A DNA stretch of 64,000 nt, taken from Methylophilaceae bacterium (GTDB lineage: Bacteria > Pseudomonadota > Gammaproteobacteria > Burkholderiales > Methylophilaceae). The position numbers and the translations under genes were made by a program. The stretch covers positions 1-64,000 of the forward strand of contig JAPKBG010000001.1 in assembly GCA_028823485.1 (NCBI GenBank), in the 5' to 3' direction. Shown one piece after another: positions 20,301-28,748 of this stretch. The notes below the pieces were generated by a model. That model made no database searches, was not told the DNA's origin, and saw nothing but the letters and a program-made list of their open reading frames with translations. Positions within the stretch are counted from its first letter, which is position 1. Each line of letters begins with the position of its first letter.

Positions 20301-20502
20301 TTTAGGCGTTGTACCATTAGTGATTGCGACTGGTGCTGGCGCAGCAGCTAGGCAATCAATGGGGACGGGGGTCTTTGGCGGTATGATTTTAGCCACCTTT
20401 GTTGCCACCATATTTATTCCATTATTCTTTACTTGGTTAACGAATGAAAACCAAGTGAGACATCATGGGCATGTAGAAGCTGAAATAGAGGATGTAAAAT
20501 GA
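17359..20502 (+). CDS. RND multidrug efflux pump, HAE1 family (AcrB/MexB type)
   Basis: A 1047-residue inner-membrane trimeric proton/drug antiporter, the size of AcrB (1049). It begins with the family-typical MTKFFITRPIFASVLSIII. The proton-relay Asp pair is in VVDDAIVVLEN near residues 404-414, the second repeat has GLATKNAILIVEFA, and the C-terminal half contains AARLRFRPIIMTS. Two large periplasmic loops are present. It overlaps the outer-membrane factor start by four bases. Such pumps expel lipophilic drugs, dyes, solvents and detergents; the natural substrate is unknown. The frame is intact. Confidence 0.97.
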   Translation: MTKFFITRPIFASVLSIIIVLSGLAAAFQLPIAQYPEIAPPTVQITASYPGASADTLSKTVAAPIEEQLSGVDNLLYFSSSADSSGVLVMTATFDIGTDVDQATFNVSNRVNIATPRLPAEVRRNGLIVQKKSNDILMAAMLTSTNEKHNRLYLSNYATLNVLDEMKRTKGVGDATIVGGQDYSMRVWLRPDRMAQLGISTTDVANAISAQNNQYAAGKIGANPAPDSQQLIYTVTAKGRLLEPEEFGNIIVRADGPNGILYLKDVARIELGAQSYNTSSTLNGETGVAILVFLQSGANALDTAGAIKTKLAELQEDFPEGMTYAIPYDTSDFVASTIGEVLHTFVEALVLVVLVVFLFLQNWRATLIPVIAVPISLIGTFSGLYIFGFSINLLTLFAMILAVGIVVDDAIVVLENTERLMAEEGLNPFQAAAKSISQVSGAVIAMTLVVCAVFVPVAFQGGIAGQLYRQFAITVAIAVVISGVVALTLTPALCAMILKNTHGKENAFFRKFNSGFKWLSHLYTNTVNLTLHHKIIGGVVFGGFIIAMLVLFRAVPGSLVPAEDQGYIISAIVMPDNATLSRTSKTTENIRAAIAQDEAAAAQFVINGFELFTGSNKTNAATMFVRLTDWDERSKTADDMVGKLTGIGMMQPDGLGFAVNPPAIRGLGSAGGFEVYVQSQRDSDPIKLAQVMNNLMGAMRAEPSLTGLNSFFRPTVPQLKIEVDEAKAISLNVNIADIYATLQSTMGQYYVNDFNKNGRTYRVQLQAEAGFRMQPKDLGKVYVRSQPTEANPKGNMIPLSAISKVHNVIGAEQLERYNGLLSAKIFGSGAPGVSSGDAINTVERLAKASLPDGYKIAWTGQAYQEKRTGNAAMLAFGFAIIMVFLILAAQFETWALPLAVIMAVPFALTGALLAVLFRGMPNDIYFQIGLITLIGLATKNAILIVEFASQKMEEGMPVAQAALEAARLRFRPIIMTSMAFVLGVVPLVIATGAGAAARQSMGTGVFGGMILATFVATIFIPLFFTWLTNENQVRHHGHVEAEIEDVK

Positions 20503-21983
20503 ATCAAGCAATCAGTAAGCTTGGCATCATCCTAGCATTGACGGTGTTACCAGGTTGCACGACTTTGGGTTTGGATTACTTCCGCCCATCAATCCCATTA
20601 CCAGAAATATTTGGTGATGTTGCATTGTCATCAATAAAAGAGATTCCTACTCAATGGTGGACGTTGTATCAAGACCCAACATTAAACATGTTGGTTGAAA
20701 AAGCTTACAAAAGTAATACCGATATTAAAACGGCGGTGGCGCGGGTTGAAGAGGCTGATGCGCAAATGCGGGAGGTAGGATCTTACTTATTTCCAATAGT
20801 CGATTTGGGCGGTAATGGACAACGTAACCGAGTAACAGAGGCAGGTGCATTTCCAGCATTTGGCCAAAACCCACGTGACTCTTTTGATTTAAGCCTGCGC
20901 TCATCGATTGAGTTAGATTTTTGGGGTAAATTATCACGTGCAAAAGAAAGTGCACGTGCCAACTATCTATCGACAGTCTATGCAAAAGAAACCGTTGAGC
21001 TCACCATTGAAAGTCTGGTTGTGAGCAGCTACTTGCAGATTCGCAGTATCGATTCGCAAATCAAACACACCGCCAAAAATTTGACTGTTGCTGAAGATGC
21101 ACTTGCGCTTGCTAAGCGTCGTGAGAAAGGTGGCATTATGTCTATGTTAGATGTGCACCAATCAGCACTCGTCAGAGATGATTTGTTGATACAGACACAA
21201 GAGTTTAAACGGCAAAGAAGGTTGGCTGAACATGTGCTCATTATCTTGACGCTAGAAGACTTAACCGTTGCTGAAGATGATTTAATGCATTTGCCTTTGC
21301 CACCGATGCCACCTGTGGGTTTGCCATCTGCTTTATTAGAACGACGACCAGATATCATGCAAGCTGAACAAGATTTGATTGCGGCTAATGCTAATATTGG
21401 CTCAGCAAAAGCCGCTTTGTATCCTAGCATTTCACTAACAGGTAACTATGGAGGTGAAAGTTTAGAGCTGGGTGATCTGTTGAAAAAAGCTTCACGTGTT
21501 TGGTCTCTTGGCTTGAGTTTGGACTTGCCGATTTTTAACGCAGGACGGCTAGATGCTAAAGTGGATCAAGCGACAGCCAAACAAAAGCAAGCTTTACAGG
21601 CTTATATCAGTGCGGTAGCAAAAGCGTTTAGAGAAGTGAATGATGCCTTGGTTAATTTACGACAATATAAAGCGATTGAAACGGTTGCAGCTTCTAAAAA
21701 AGCAACGACACAATCGATGCTTGATATCACACAAAACCGTTATAAAGCGGGCTATTCTGCATACTTAGATGTATTGGATGCAAAACGCAGCCATATTCAA
21801 GCATCACAAGCTTTTGTGCAAAATCGTCAGAATACACTGAATGCATCAGTGGATTTATTCAAAGCGTTAGGCGGTGGCTGGCAACCTAAAAAGGCAGTCA
21901 AGGATGCCGAGTCTGCATTAAATAAACCTTTAAAAATGTCCGATACGCTTTTATCATTAGAGGATGAAAAAAGCATCGACTAG
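20499..21983 (+). CDS. RND efflux outer-membrane factor lipoprotein (OprM/NodT family)
   Basis: A 494-residue outer-membrane channel protein with lipobox VLPGC (Cys20). Two OEP repeats are present: the first with WWTLYQDPTLN and DIKTAVARVEEADAQ, the second with LLERRPDIMQAEQDLIAANA near residue 283 and SLGLSLDLPIFNAGRLDAKV near 340. It overlaps the pump stop by four bases and extends 20 bp into the MFS gene, so all four genes are likely cotranscribed. It completes the tripartite exporter. The C-terminal 30 residues are a hydrophilic tail. Confidence 0.95.
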   Translation: MNQAISKLGIILALTVLPGCTTLGLDYFRPSIPLPEIFGDVALSSIKEIPTQWWTLYQDPTLNMLVEKAYKSNTDIKTAVARVEEADAQMREVGSYLFPIVDLGGNGQRNRVTEAGAFPAFGQNPRDSFDLSLRSSIELDFWGKLSRAKESARANYLSTVYAKETVELTIESLVVSSYLQIRSIDSQIKHTAKNLTVAEDALALAKRREKGGIMSMLDVHQSALVRDDLLIQTQEFKRQRRLAEHVLIILTLEDLTVAEDDLMHLPLPPMPPVGLPSALLERRPDIMQAEQDLIAANANIGSAKAALYPSISLTGNYGGESLELGDLLKKASRVWSLGLSLDLPIFNAGRLDAKVDQATAKQKQALQAYISAVAKAFREVNDALVNLRQYKAIETVAASKKATTQSMLDITQNRYKAGYSAYLDVLDAKRSHIQASQAFVQNRQNTLNASVDLFKALGGGWQPKKAVKDAESALNKPLKMSDTLLSLEDEKSID

Positions 21984-23223
21984 TCAGATCGCCTTCGCCA
22001 GCTTTATCGGCACAGCCATTGAGTTTTATGATTTTTATATCTACGCGATGGCGTCTGCCCTAGTCATTGGGCAAGTCTTCTTTCCTGCTAGTGACCCAGC
22101 TGTTCAAACTTTAAATGCCTTTCTCACCTTTGGTCTTGCCTTTATCGCAAGGCCATTCGGTGCCATCTTGTTTGGTCATTTTGGCGATAAGGTTGGACGT
22201 AAAACAACCCTTGCAGCTTCTTTGCTGGTGATGGGTATTTCTACCCTACTCATCGGCTTATTACCAGGTTATGACACCTTAGGGTTTTGGGCGCCATTAT
22301 TACTCTGTGTGTTGCGTTTTGGGCAAGGCATAGGCTTAGGTGGTGAGTGGGGCGGCGCTGCTTTATTGGCGACCGAGCATGCACCGGAGGGCAAGCGAGG
22401 ATGGTATGGTATGTTTCCACAACTCGGCCCATCAGTCGGCTTCCTATTAGCAACACTTAGTTTTCTCGGCTTAAGTTTCTTCTTAAGTGATGTGCAATTC
22501 AAATCATGGGGTTGGCGCTTGCCTTTTATCCTGAGTGCGTTGTTAGTCGGTGTTGGTTTGTATGTACGCTTTAAATTGACAGAAACTCCTGCTTTCGCAA
22601 AAGCATTAGCAAATCAAGCAATCCATGTTATGCCTGTTAAGGCGCTCTTAAAAACACACTTAAAACCTGTGTTATTAGGCGCAATGGCAATGGTGGTGTG
22701 TTACAACTTATTTTATACCGCCGCCGTTTTTTGCTTAAGCTACGGCACTAAACAGCTGGGTATGGCAAGGCAAGATTTATTGCTTATGCTTTGTGTCGCA
22801 GTCGTATTTATGGCGGTAGCAACACCGATATCCGCATGGCTGTCAGATCGATATGGACGTCGCCCTGTTTTACTCATCAGTGGTTTATTGGCCGTGATGC
22901 TAGGTTTTGCTATGAGTCCATTAATGGGCAGCACCTCTATTGTGACGGTTACTGTATTTCTTTCATTGGCCTTATTCCTAATGGGTGCAACATTCGCGCC
23001 GATGGGCGCTTATTTGCCAGAGCAATTTCCGGTTGCGGTGCGTTATACCGGCGCTGGTTTAGCTTATCAACTTGGCGGCATACTTGGTGCATCCTTTGCG
23101 CCGAGTGTTTCACAATGGTTAGCCATCACAGGTGGCTTGTCGTGGGTGGGTTATTACGTATCAGCTATGGCGGCAATTAGTGTTCTTGCGGTGTTTGTGA
23201 TGCGTGAAACAGCACATACTTAA
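21964..23223 (+). CDS. MFS transporter, metabolite:H+ symporter (MHS) family
   Basis: A 419-residue twelve-helix inner-membrane protein. It begins SQIAFASFIGTAIEFYDFYI, typical of MHS members (KgtP, ProP, ShiA relatives), with the loop motif GHFGDKVGRKTT near residue 75 and DRYGRRPVLL in the second half. ATG 21964 lies inside the 3' end of the outer-membrane factor gene with GAGG before it. It is the last gene of the efflux operon by overlap, an odd partner because MHS proteins usually import organic acids, betaines or similar metabolites. The frame is intact. Confidence 0.92.
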   Translation: MKKASTSQIAFASFIGTAIEFYDFYIYAMASALVIGQVFFPASDPAVQTLNAFLTFGLAFIARPFGAILFGHFGDKVGRKTTLAASLLVMGISTLLIGLLPGYDTLGFWAPLLLCVLRFGQGIGLGGEWGGAALLATEHAPEGKRGWYGMFPQLGPSVGFLLATLSFLGLSFFLSDVQFKSWGWRLPFILSALLVGVGLYVRFKLTETPAFAKALANQAIHVMPVKALLKTHLKPVLLGAMAMVVCYNLFYTAAVFCLSYGTKQLGMARQDLLLMLCVAVVFMAVATPISAWLSDRYGRRPVLLISGLLAVMLGFAMSPLMGSTSIVTVTVFLSLALFLMGATFAPMGAYLPEQFPVAVRYTGAGLAYQLGGILGASFAPSVSQWLAITGGLSWVGYYVSAMAAISVLAVFVMRETAHT

Positions 23224-23227
23224 TTGC

Positions 23228-23974
23228 TTAGTTAGCGATATCTATCCAAGGAAAGCCTAAAGCGGAGACTTCCTTTTTAAGCATTTTCATCGCGGCTTGC
23301 ACTGGCTCACTTTCGCCTTTCATCCCTAGCTCAGTCGTGCGATGCTGATTAGACTTTGGCAGACTAAATATTTTAAGCGCTGGATATTGGATTAACATCG
23401 CATTCATTAAATCAATCAAATCACTTTCACCTGCTTCAGTGACTAAAATAGAAGATTCAATATAATCAGTTTGATGAAATAAATGCATGTAATACGTTTC
23501 TAACACCCATTCCACCATCGGGTGGCCCATTTCAGGAAAGCCGGGTACAAAGTAATGCTCTTTAATACTAAAGCCTGCCACGCGATTCACTGGGTTAGGA
23601 ATTAAATCAGCACTTTGTGGAAAGTCAGCCATCAATACCCGCTTGGGGTAAGCCCTTTCACCATATTGCGCTTCAATTTCTGCCACCGCACCACCATGGC
23701 GCTCAATCGGCAGAACTGCTGCATCAGCAGCACATTGTCGCGTGAAGTCATCAGGTGTGGCACCAATACCACCAAAGCTAAATACAATATCACCACGAGC
23801 CATACTGGTTTTCAGTAAGCTAGTGATTTGTTCAGGGGTATCACCTAAGAAATGCGCCCAATTCAACTGTAAGCCACGCGCCGCAAGCAACTCAATCACT
23901 TTGCATAAATGCGCATCTTTGCGCTTGCCTGAGAGAATTTCATCACCGATTATATAGAGGCCAAAGCTTTGCAT
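23228..23974 (-). CDS. CinA N-terminal/MoaB-like molybdopterin-binding domain protein
   Basis: A 248-residue cytosolic protein corresponding to the N-terminal domain of competence/damage-inducible protein CinA: FGLYIIGDEILSGKRKDAH at the start and DIVFSFGGIGATPDDFT near residue 70. The C-terminal nicotinamide-mononucleotide deamidase domain of full CinA is absent, so this is the short single-domain form common in betaproteobacteria. ATG 23974 is preferred over TTG 23989 because the conserved domain begins immediately after. It converges with the MFS gene, with only four bases between stops. Exact function is unknown. Confidence 0.88.
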   Translation of the reverse strand: MQSFGLYIIGDEILSGKRKDAHLCKVIELLAARGLQLNWAHFLGDTPEQITSLLKTSMARGDIVFSFGGIGATPDDFTRQCAADAAVLPIERHGGAVAEIEAQYGERAYPKRVLMADFPQSADLIPNPVNRVAGFSIKEHYFVPGFPEMGHPMVEWVLETYYMHLFHQTDYIESSILVTEAGESDLIDLMNAMLIQYPALKIFSLPKSNQHRTTELGMKGESEPVQAAMKMLKKEVSALGFPWIDIAN

Positions 23975-24105
23975 TTTGTTAAGTATCAACTAATCCAACT
24001 AAAGAGTACGACTATTATAGTCGAGCGAGCACCATGTGCACCCTTATGTTGATTTTTACAACATAAATATAAATCACCTGATGATTGAGTGTAAGTGTTA
24101 TCGCA

Positions 24106-24592
24106 GAGAATAAAGACCAAATGGCCGTGCAAGAAGAGCAATTGGCACAACTCCTTGCTTTTAATACAAAGACCACAATTTATAATTTATTTTAGTAATG
24201 TTACTTGCTTATGTGCAGGCGAGTGTTTTGCTCATTCAAGTTGCTGAACGGCTACAGAAAAGCATACGTATAAGTGATGCCGTATCAAGGTTCGGTCGAG
24301 ATGCGTTTGTGATTGTACTGAAAACTCGAATAAAAATACTCAAGAGGCTTTAGAGGCGGTAGATAAAATCACCAAGCTAATACTGGCGAACCTTAATGAA
24401 CTGTATCATTTAGTAGACGTTGATTATAAGCGTACGGCAAGTATTGGCATTGTACTGTTCGGCTTGCATGGTAGCACGCAACAAGAGCTACTCAAGCATG
24501 CTGATATTGCCATGTATCATGCTAAAAAATCTGTCTGCAACAGGGCCAATATATACGATGAAAGTATGCAAAAAGATGCTGATATTGAATAG
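24106..24592 (+). pseudogene. GGDEF (diguanylate cyclase) relic
   Basis: The segment from 24106 reads DQMAVQEEQLAQLLAFNT, then TKTTIYNLF and a stop. This resembles the start of a GGDEF domain (LAxxDxLTxLxNRxxF). From 24225 another frame gives LIQVAERLQKS and then RFGRDAFVIVL, a degenerate version of the RxGGDEFxxxL core. After a further frameshift near 24322, the typical C-terminal end follows (ASIGIVLFGLHGST, HADIAMYHAKK) to a stop at 24592. The piece between the domain start and the core is missing, the GGDEF signature itself has decayed to GRDAF, and at least two frameshifts are present. It cannot make a working cyclase. Confidence 0.85.
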
Positions 24593-24709
24593 TGGGGTTG
24601 TCTTATTCTTTAGGCTTGAGTAACCTCTTTTTTTAAGGCATCATGAGCTGAAGTATGATGTCAATGATGATGCTGCTGATTATTCCCTAAGCTAGGAAAG
24701 CCAAACTTT

Positions 24710-25492
24710 ATGTTGCTCGTTATTTCACCTGCTAAAAACTTAGACTTTGAAACACCATCTGTCACGCAGTCTGCGAGTCAGCCACGTTATTTAGCACAAT
24801 CTGCCCTCTTAGTACAGCAGTTGCAAGCGTTCTCTGTGCAAGATGTTGCAAGTTTAATGAAGCTTAGTGATAAGTTGGCGGGACTCAATTTAAACCGTTT
24901 TCAATCATGGTCACCACCTTTTGATGCAGAAAATGCCAAGCAAGCTATTTTGGCTTTTAATGGTGATGTTTATACAGGGCTTGATGCGGCTACGTTAGAT
25001 AAAGCTGGTTTTGACTTTGCGCAAAAACATTTGCGTATTTTGTCTGGTTTATATGGTTTATTGAAGCCACTTGATTATATACAGCCTTATCGATTGGAAA
25101 TGGGCACAAGGTTAGCGAATGCTAGCGGTGGCAATTTATATGATTTTTGGGGCGAGCAGCTCAAAGTTTCATTAGAAGAGGAGCCTGCATTAGCCGATAA
25201 AGTACTGATTAACTTGGCGTCTAATGAATATTTTAAAGCGGTTAAAGCTAAACAACTGGACGCACGCATTATTACGCCAGTGTTTAAAGATGAAAAAAAT
25301 GGTCAATATAAAATTATTAGCTTCTACGCCAAAAAAACCCGTGGATTAATGAGCCGTTACATCATTGACCATCAAATTGAACAGCCTGAACAGATTAAAG
25401 CTTTTGATGCTAATGGTTATCAGTTTAGTGAGTTGCAATCAACATATGACGAATGGGTGTTTTTGCGAAATGAGGAGTCTTCTGTGAGATGA
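24710..25492 (+). CDS. yaaA: Peroxide stress protein YaaA (UPF0246/DUF328)
   Basis: A 260-residue cytosolic protein beginning [16 protein letters not shown], with [49 protein letters not shown] (split across residues 106-128), [11 protein letters not shown] and [15 protein letters not shown], all hallmarks of the family. E. coli YaaA limits free iron and DNA damage during peroxide stress. It stands alone between a decayed GGDEF gene and an apparently non-coding stretch. Length and frame are normal. Confidence 0.95.
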   Translation: MLLVISPAKNLDFETPSVTQSASQPRYLAQSALLVQQLQAFSVQDVASLMKLSDKLAGLNLNRFQSWSPPFDAENAKQAILAFNGDVYTGLDAATLDKAGFDFAQKHLRILSGLYGLLKPLDYIQPYRLEMGTRLANASGGNLYDFWGEQLKVSLEEEPALADKVLINLASNEYFKAVKAKQLDARIITPVFKDEKNGQYKIISFYAKKTRGLMSRYIIDHQIEQPEQIKAFDANGYQFSELQSTYDEWVFLRNEESSVR

Positions 25493-25504
25493 CATTTATT
25501 ATTT

Positions 25505-25813
25505 TTAAGTGCGAAAACACTTCTTATGACCCTCCTCCCAAACCTTAACATTAGGCATCTCAGCTAAACAGTCAGCAATAAATCGGAGCCTATTAATGGC
25601 CCAACCTTGATGGTAATCAAAATTAACAATAAAGATTATTACATATGGCAACTTCACAAGTGAATGCTTACTATTCAGCATTTCATCGTGTACCAAAATA
25701 ATATTTAACAAATGCGGATGCCTAGAAATAGAGATATAAACTATATATCTAGATGAACAATAAATGGCAAAGTTCAGCAGGGAACGTGGAAAACAATGAT
25801 TACAGTGCTTCAA
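25505..25813 (-). CDS. Doubtful 102-codon ORF, unrecognised
   Basis: An open frame with a TTG start fills most of the gap between yaaA and the next gene on the opposite strand. Its C-terminal part (GWAINRLRFIADCLAEMPNV) has a protein-like composition, while the first half is rich in Ser, Ile, His and Tyr and looks like chance translation of AT-rich DNA. I recognise no family and no good ribosome site. It may be a gene remnant or spurious. Apart from this I see nothing in 25493-25900. Confidence 0.2.
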   Translation of the reverse strand: MKHCNHCFPRSLLNFAIYCSSRYIVYISISRHPHLLNIILVHDEMLNSKHSLVKLPYVIIFIVNFDYHQGWAINRLRFIADCLAEMPNVKVWEEGHKKCFRT

Positions 25814-25900
25814 TATTACTCAGGTGCTTAACCATCATCAATGTTGGAACGTTTTATGTGTCGTTTTGTCATATCTTAAATTTATAGAAAGTATTAAATA

Positions 25901-26608
25901 ATGAGAATTAGTATTATTTTATTAATATTGTTTAATGTTAATGCTGTATTTGCTGGATGTTTGTCAGAAAATCAGTTAATGCAACTAACAAATAAAGAAA
26001 TAAGTTACTTGAGCAAAAAAATTCCCCCAGCCTTTAAGCACGCGCTAGCTGATAAAGTGGCTAAGGTTAGGATTGAAATTGCCGAGGGTCAGGGCTGCCT
26101 TGCAAAATTAGTACTAACCTTACCGCAGGCAGATATTAATGAAGCTAATGTCGTACTAGACGCACAGCCCGACAAAAAAATTATGCTCGGTGCTCAAGGA
26201 TACCAATTACCACAAAACGCTCATAACGAGGCCGACTTTACAGTGAATGCATCTACCTTAGCCGTTCCGAATGCGGATATTTTACAAACAGCACCGCTAG
26301 GTAAGTTAAGAGCAAGTGTTGAGCTTATGTATTCTTTCATCACTCAAAAACGTTCAACAGTTGATGAGGCACAGACCAATGCTGCACTATGGCCAGAAGT
26401 ATTGACAGCCCAAGTGGTTAGCAACTGTAGTACTAAAAAAACGACTATAGTGTGTGGTTGTATCGCAGAAAAATATAGTTTAATAATCCCAGCCAGACAA
26501 ATGGAGTACATTCTGTCAAACGAAGAGAACCCTTACGCAATGGCAGCAGGAGCAAACCAAGGTTTTGAGGCCATAAAAAAATCAACAGCGTGGGTGTGTG
26601 AAGACTAA
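25901..26608 (+). CDS. Secreted hypothetical protein with C-terminal cysteines
   Basis: A 235-residue protein of no recognised family. A hydrophobic N-terminus (about residues 3-18, ending FAGC) predicts export; the Cys at 19 follows an A-G pair, so it could be a lipoprotein. The middle (70-150) is alanine/asparagine-rich and soluble. Cysteines cluster near the end (NCSTKKTTIVCGCIAEKY and VCED), suggesting disulfides in the periplasm. It lies 31 bp upstream of the TIGR03643/DUF2256/photolyase cluster on the same strand and may share its transcript, but a light-related role is only a guess. Confidence 0.7.
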   Translation: MRISIILLILFNVNAVFAGCLSENQLMQLTNKEISYLSKKIPPAFKHALADKVAKVRIEIAEGQGCLAKLVLTLPQADINEANVVLDAQPDKKIMLGAQGYQLPQNAHNEADFTVNASTLAVPNADILQTAPLGKLRASVELMYSFITQKRSTVDEAQTNAALWPEVLTAQVVSNCSTKKTTIVCGCIAEKYSLIIPARQMEYILSNEENPYAMAAGANQGFEAIKKSTAWVCED

Positions 26609-26639
26609 ATAACCTTTAATACTTACTTAAAAAGACCAT

Positions 26640-26984
26640 ATGAAGCAAAAGATCATAGATGATAAATCATTTAGAATTAAACCCACCAATCAAAAGGTAG
26701 TTAGGGTAAAAAGTCCAGTTGAAATAGATACTGTACTCATTAATTGCGATCAATCTAGAATTATTGAAATGGCATGGGAAGACAAAACTACTTTTGACGA
26801 TATTGAGCGTCTTTATGGTTTGAATGAAGATGCTTTAATGAAATTGATGAAAACTTGGTTAACTTTTGGCAGCTATAAACTTTGGCGCAAGCGCGTTAGA
26901 AATATATCGTGTAAACACATGGCATTAAGGAAAGGTAACATCACTCGTCCTTTCAGCCCTACGCAATACAAACTTCGTAATTAA
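26640..26984 (+). CDS. TIGR03643 family (DUF2805-like) protein of photolyase cluster
   Basis: A 114-residue basic protein. The conserved core is IIEMAWEDKTTFDDIERLYG (residues about 40-59), followed by LMKLMKTWLTFGSYKLWRKR, which matches what I recall of the TIGR03643/DUF2805 family. The fold is a predicted small helical domain resembling a helix-turn-helix, with a basic end (KRVRNISCKH). The biochemical role is unknown. It precedes the DUF2256 ORF and an iron-sulfur photolyase on the same strand; from memory these families recur together, so they may act in light-dependent DNA repair or its control. ATG 26640 is the only sensible start. Confidence 0.8.
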   Translation: MKQKIIDDKSFRIKPTNQKVVRVKSPVEIDTVLINCDQSRIIEMAWEDKTTFDDIERLYGLNEDALMKLMKTWLTFGSYKLWRKRVRNISCKHMALRKGNITRPFSPTQYKLRN

Positions 26985-26999
26985 ATTAATACTCTTAGC

Positions 27000-27146
27000 A
27001 TGATCAAAAAAAGGAACTTTCCTGTGAAGGTATGTGCTACTTGCCAGCGTGAATTTAACTGGCGGAAAAAGTGGGCGACAGTATGGGGTGAAGTCAAATA
27101 TTGCTCTAATGCCTGCCGGCATGTCAGAAAGTCGAATATAAAATGA
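27000..27146 (+). CDS. DUF2256 small zinc-finger-like protein
   Basis: A 48-residue protein, below usual ORF cut-offs. It contains KVCATCQREFNWRKKW (Cys12, Cys15) and KYCSNACR (Cys35, Cys39), the two cysteine pairs of DUF2256, which probably bind zinc. The stop TGA overlaps the ATG of the photolyase gene (ATGA at 27143-27146), so the two are translationally coupled. The tight coupling strongly suggests a product used with the photolyase, for example as an assembly or DNA-contact factor, but no experimental function is known to me. Confidence 0.85.
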   Translation: MIKKRNFPVKVCATCQREFNWRKKWATVWGEVKYCSNACRHVRKSNIK

Positions 27147-28669
27147 AGCAATTAAGGTTGATATTAGGTGACCAGTTAAATTCTGACCATACCTGGTTTG
27201 ATACTGTAGATGACAATACGCTGTATGTCATGATGGAAATTAAACAAGAAACGTGTTATGTCTTACACCATGCGCAAAAACTGATTGCTATCTTTGCTGC
27301 AATGCGTGCTTTCAAAGATGCACTTTTAGCACAAGCCCATCAGGTAATTTACCTATCTATTGCTGACCCTAGCAATACCCATGATTTTGAGCAGAACCTC
27401 AACAAGCTTATTAAGCAAAATAAAGTTGAAAGGTTTGCATACCAAGCACCTGATGAGTATCGGGTAGACGAGTTAATGAGTGCATTTGTTAATAATCTTA
27501 ATATTCCGCATGAAATGTTTTCGACAGAACATTTTTTAACTAAGCGAGATGAAGCTAGTAATTTCTTTGCAGGTAAGAAATGGGTAATGGAGAGATTTTA
27601 TCGACACATGAGAACCAAACATAAAATCCTATTGGATGAGAAACAAAAGCCAGTAGGTGGCCAGTGGAATTACGATAAAGAAAACCGAAAAAAATGGAGC
27701 GGCAAGCCAGCTGCACAGGAAGACACCAGGCCACTGCATGACCATAGCGAGTTATGGTCTGAAATAACCTCACAAAATATTGGTACGATGGGTAACCCAA
27801 GTGCCGAGGCATTTAGATGGCCAGTTAACCGGACTGAGTCATTAGCTGTATTAGATTATTTTATTAATTATAACCTCGTTAATTTTGGTGCTTATCAGGA
27901 TGCTATGCACACGGGTAACTTTCGTTTATTCCACTCGCTAATTTCATTTTCACTTAACGTTAAAATGCTTTCTCCTGCTGAGGTGATTGCAAAAGCAGAG
28001 CAAGCCTATGTTGACAAAGGTTATCCATTGCCCGCAGTTGAAGGGTTTATTCGTCAAATTTTAGGGTGGCGTGAGTTTGTTCGAGGATTTTATTGGTCGC
28101 ATATGCCTGAAATGGGAGAAGCCAATTACTTTGATCAGGATAAGCCATTGCCCAGCTGGTTTTGGGATGGTGATACTAAAATGAATTGTTTAAAGCACTC
28201 CATAAAACAGTCTTTAGATCATGCGTATGCGCATCACATACAACGCTTAATGGTGATTGGTAACTTCGCCTTATTAATGGGTGTTAACCCGCATGCAGTC
28301 CATCAGTGGTACTTAGGTATTTATATTGATGCCTTCGAATGGGTAGAAATGCCGAACACCCTCAGTATGAGCCAGTATGTAGACGGTGGGCTATTAGCAA
28401 CTAAGCCTTATGTATCATCAGCTTCTTATATTAGTAAAATGAGTAATTATTGTGGCGACTGTAGCTATTCATCTAAAACTAGAGTTGGCAAGAACGCTTG
28501 TCCATTCAACAGCCTATACTGGAATTTTTTTCAGAAACAGAAAGAAAAGTTAACGAATAATCCAAGGTTAGGTATTGTGAATATGCAGCTTGAGAAAATG
28601 TCTGACGAAGATAAAGAAGCAATAAGGTATCAAGCTAGTTTATACATCAGTGATGCCGAAAACCTTTGA
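27143..28669 (+). CDS. Iron-sulfur bacterial photolyase/cryptochrome (PhrB/FeS-BCP type)
   Basis: A 508-residue flavoprotein of the prokaryotic (6-4) photolyase family. The N-terminal Rossmann domain starts LRLILGDQLNSDHTWF. The FAD-binding C-terminal region has IRQILGWREFVRGFYW near residue 300 and MPNTLSMSQYVDGG near residue 410. Four cysteines at 349, 437, 440 and 453 have the spacing of the [4Fe-4S] ligands known in Agrobacterium PhrB (350/438/441/454). The enzyme would repair UV (6-4) photoproducts using light, or act as a photoreceptor. It is translationally coupled to DUF2256. A conserved DNA-repair role is likely; the distinction from cryptochrome needs assay. Confidence 0.92.
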   Translation: MKQLRLILGDQLNSDHTWFDTVDDNTLYVMMEIKQETCYVLHHAQKLIAIFAAMRAFKDALLAQAHQVIYLSIADPSNTHDFEQNLNKLIKQNKVERFAYQAPDEYRVDELMSAFVNNLNIPHEMFSTEHFLTKRDEASNFFAGKKWVMERFYRHMRTKHKILLDEKQKPVGGQWNYDKENRKKWSGKPAAQEDTRPLHDHSELWSEITSQNIGTMGNPSAEAFRWPVNRTESLAVLDYFINYNLVNFGAYQDAMHTGNFRLFHSLISFSLNVKMLSPAEVIAKAEQAYVDKGYPLPAVEGFIRQILGWREFVRGFYWSHMPEMGEANYFDQDKPLPSWFWDGDTKMNCLKHSIKQSLDHAYAHHIQRLMVIGNFALLMGVNPHAVHQWYLGIYIDAFEWVEMPNTLSMSQYVDGGLLATKPYVSSASYISKMSNYCGDCSYSSKTRVGKNACPFNSLYWNFFQKQKEKLTNNPRLGIVNMQLEKMSDEDKEAIRYQASLYISDAENL

Positions 28670-28685
28670 TTGATTTAAGTGCAGG

Positions 28686-28748
28686 ATGATTAATTTTAAG
28701 ATAAAAATAGCGGTAGTCCGTCCGGGGATTGCAGGTTTAACGTTATAA
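28686..28748 (+). pseudogene. N-terminal stub of FAD-dependent oxidoreductase
   Basis: A 20-codon frame starting at ATG 28686 reads KIKIAVVRPGIAGLTL before a stop. This is a degraded dinucleotide-binding start of amine-oxidase-like flavoproteins (usual form KIAVIGSGIAGLxAA), with GSG changed to RPG. Frames after it are littered with stops, so the rest of the gene is gone or unrecognisable. FAD oxidoreductases of this kind are, from memory, frequent neighbours of photolyase genes, so this is probably a lost member of the cluster. Confidence 0.6.
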
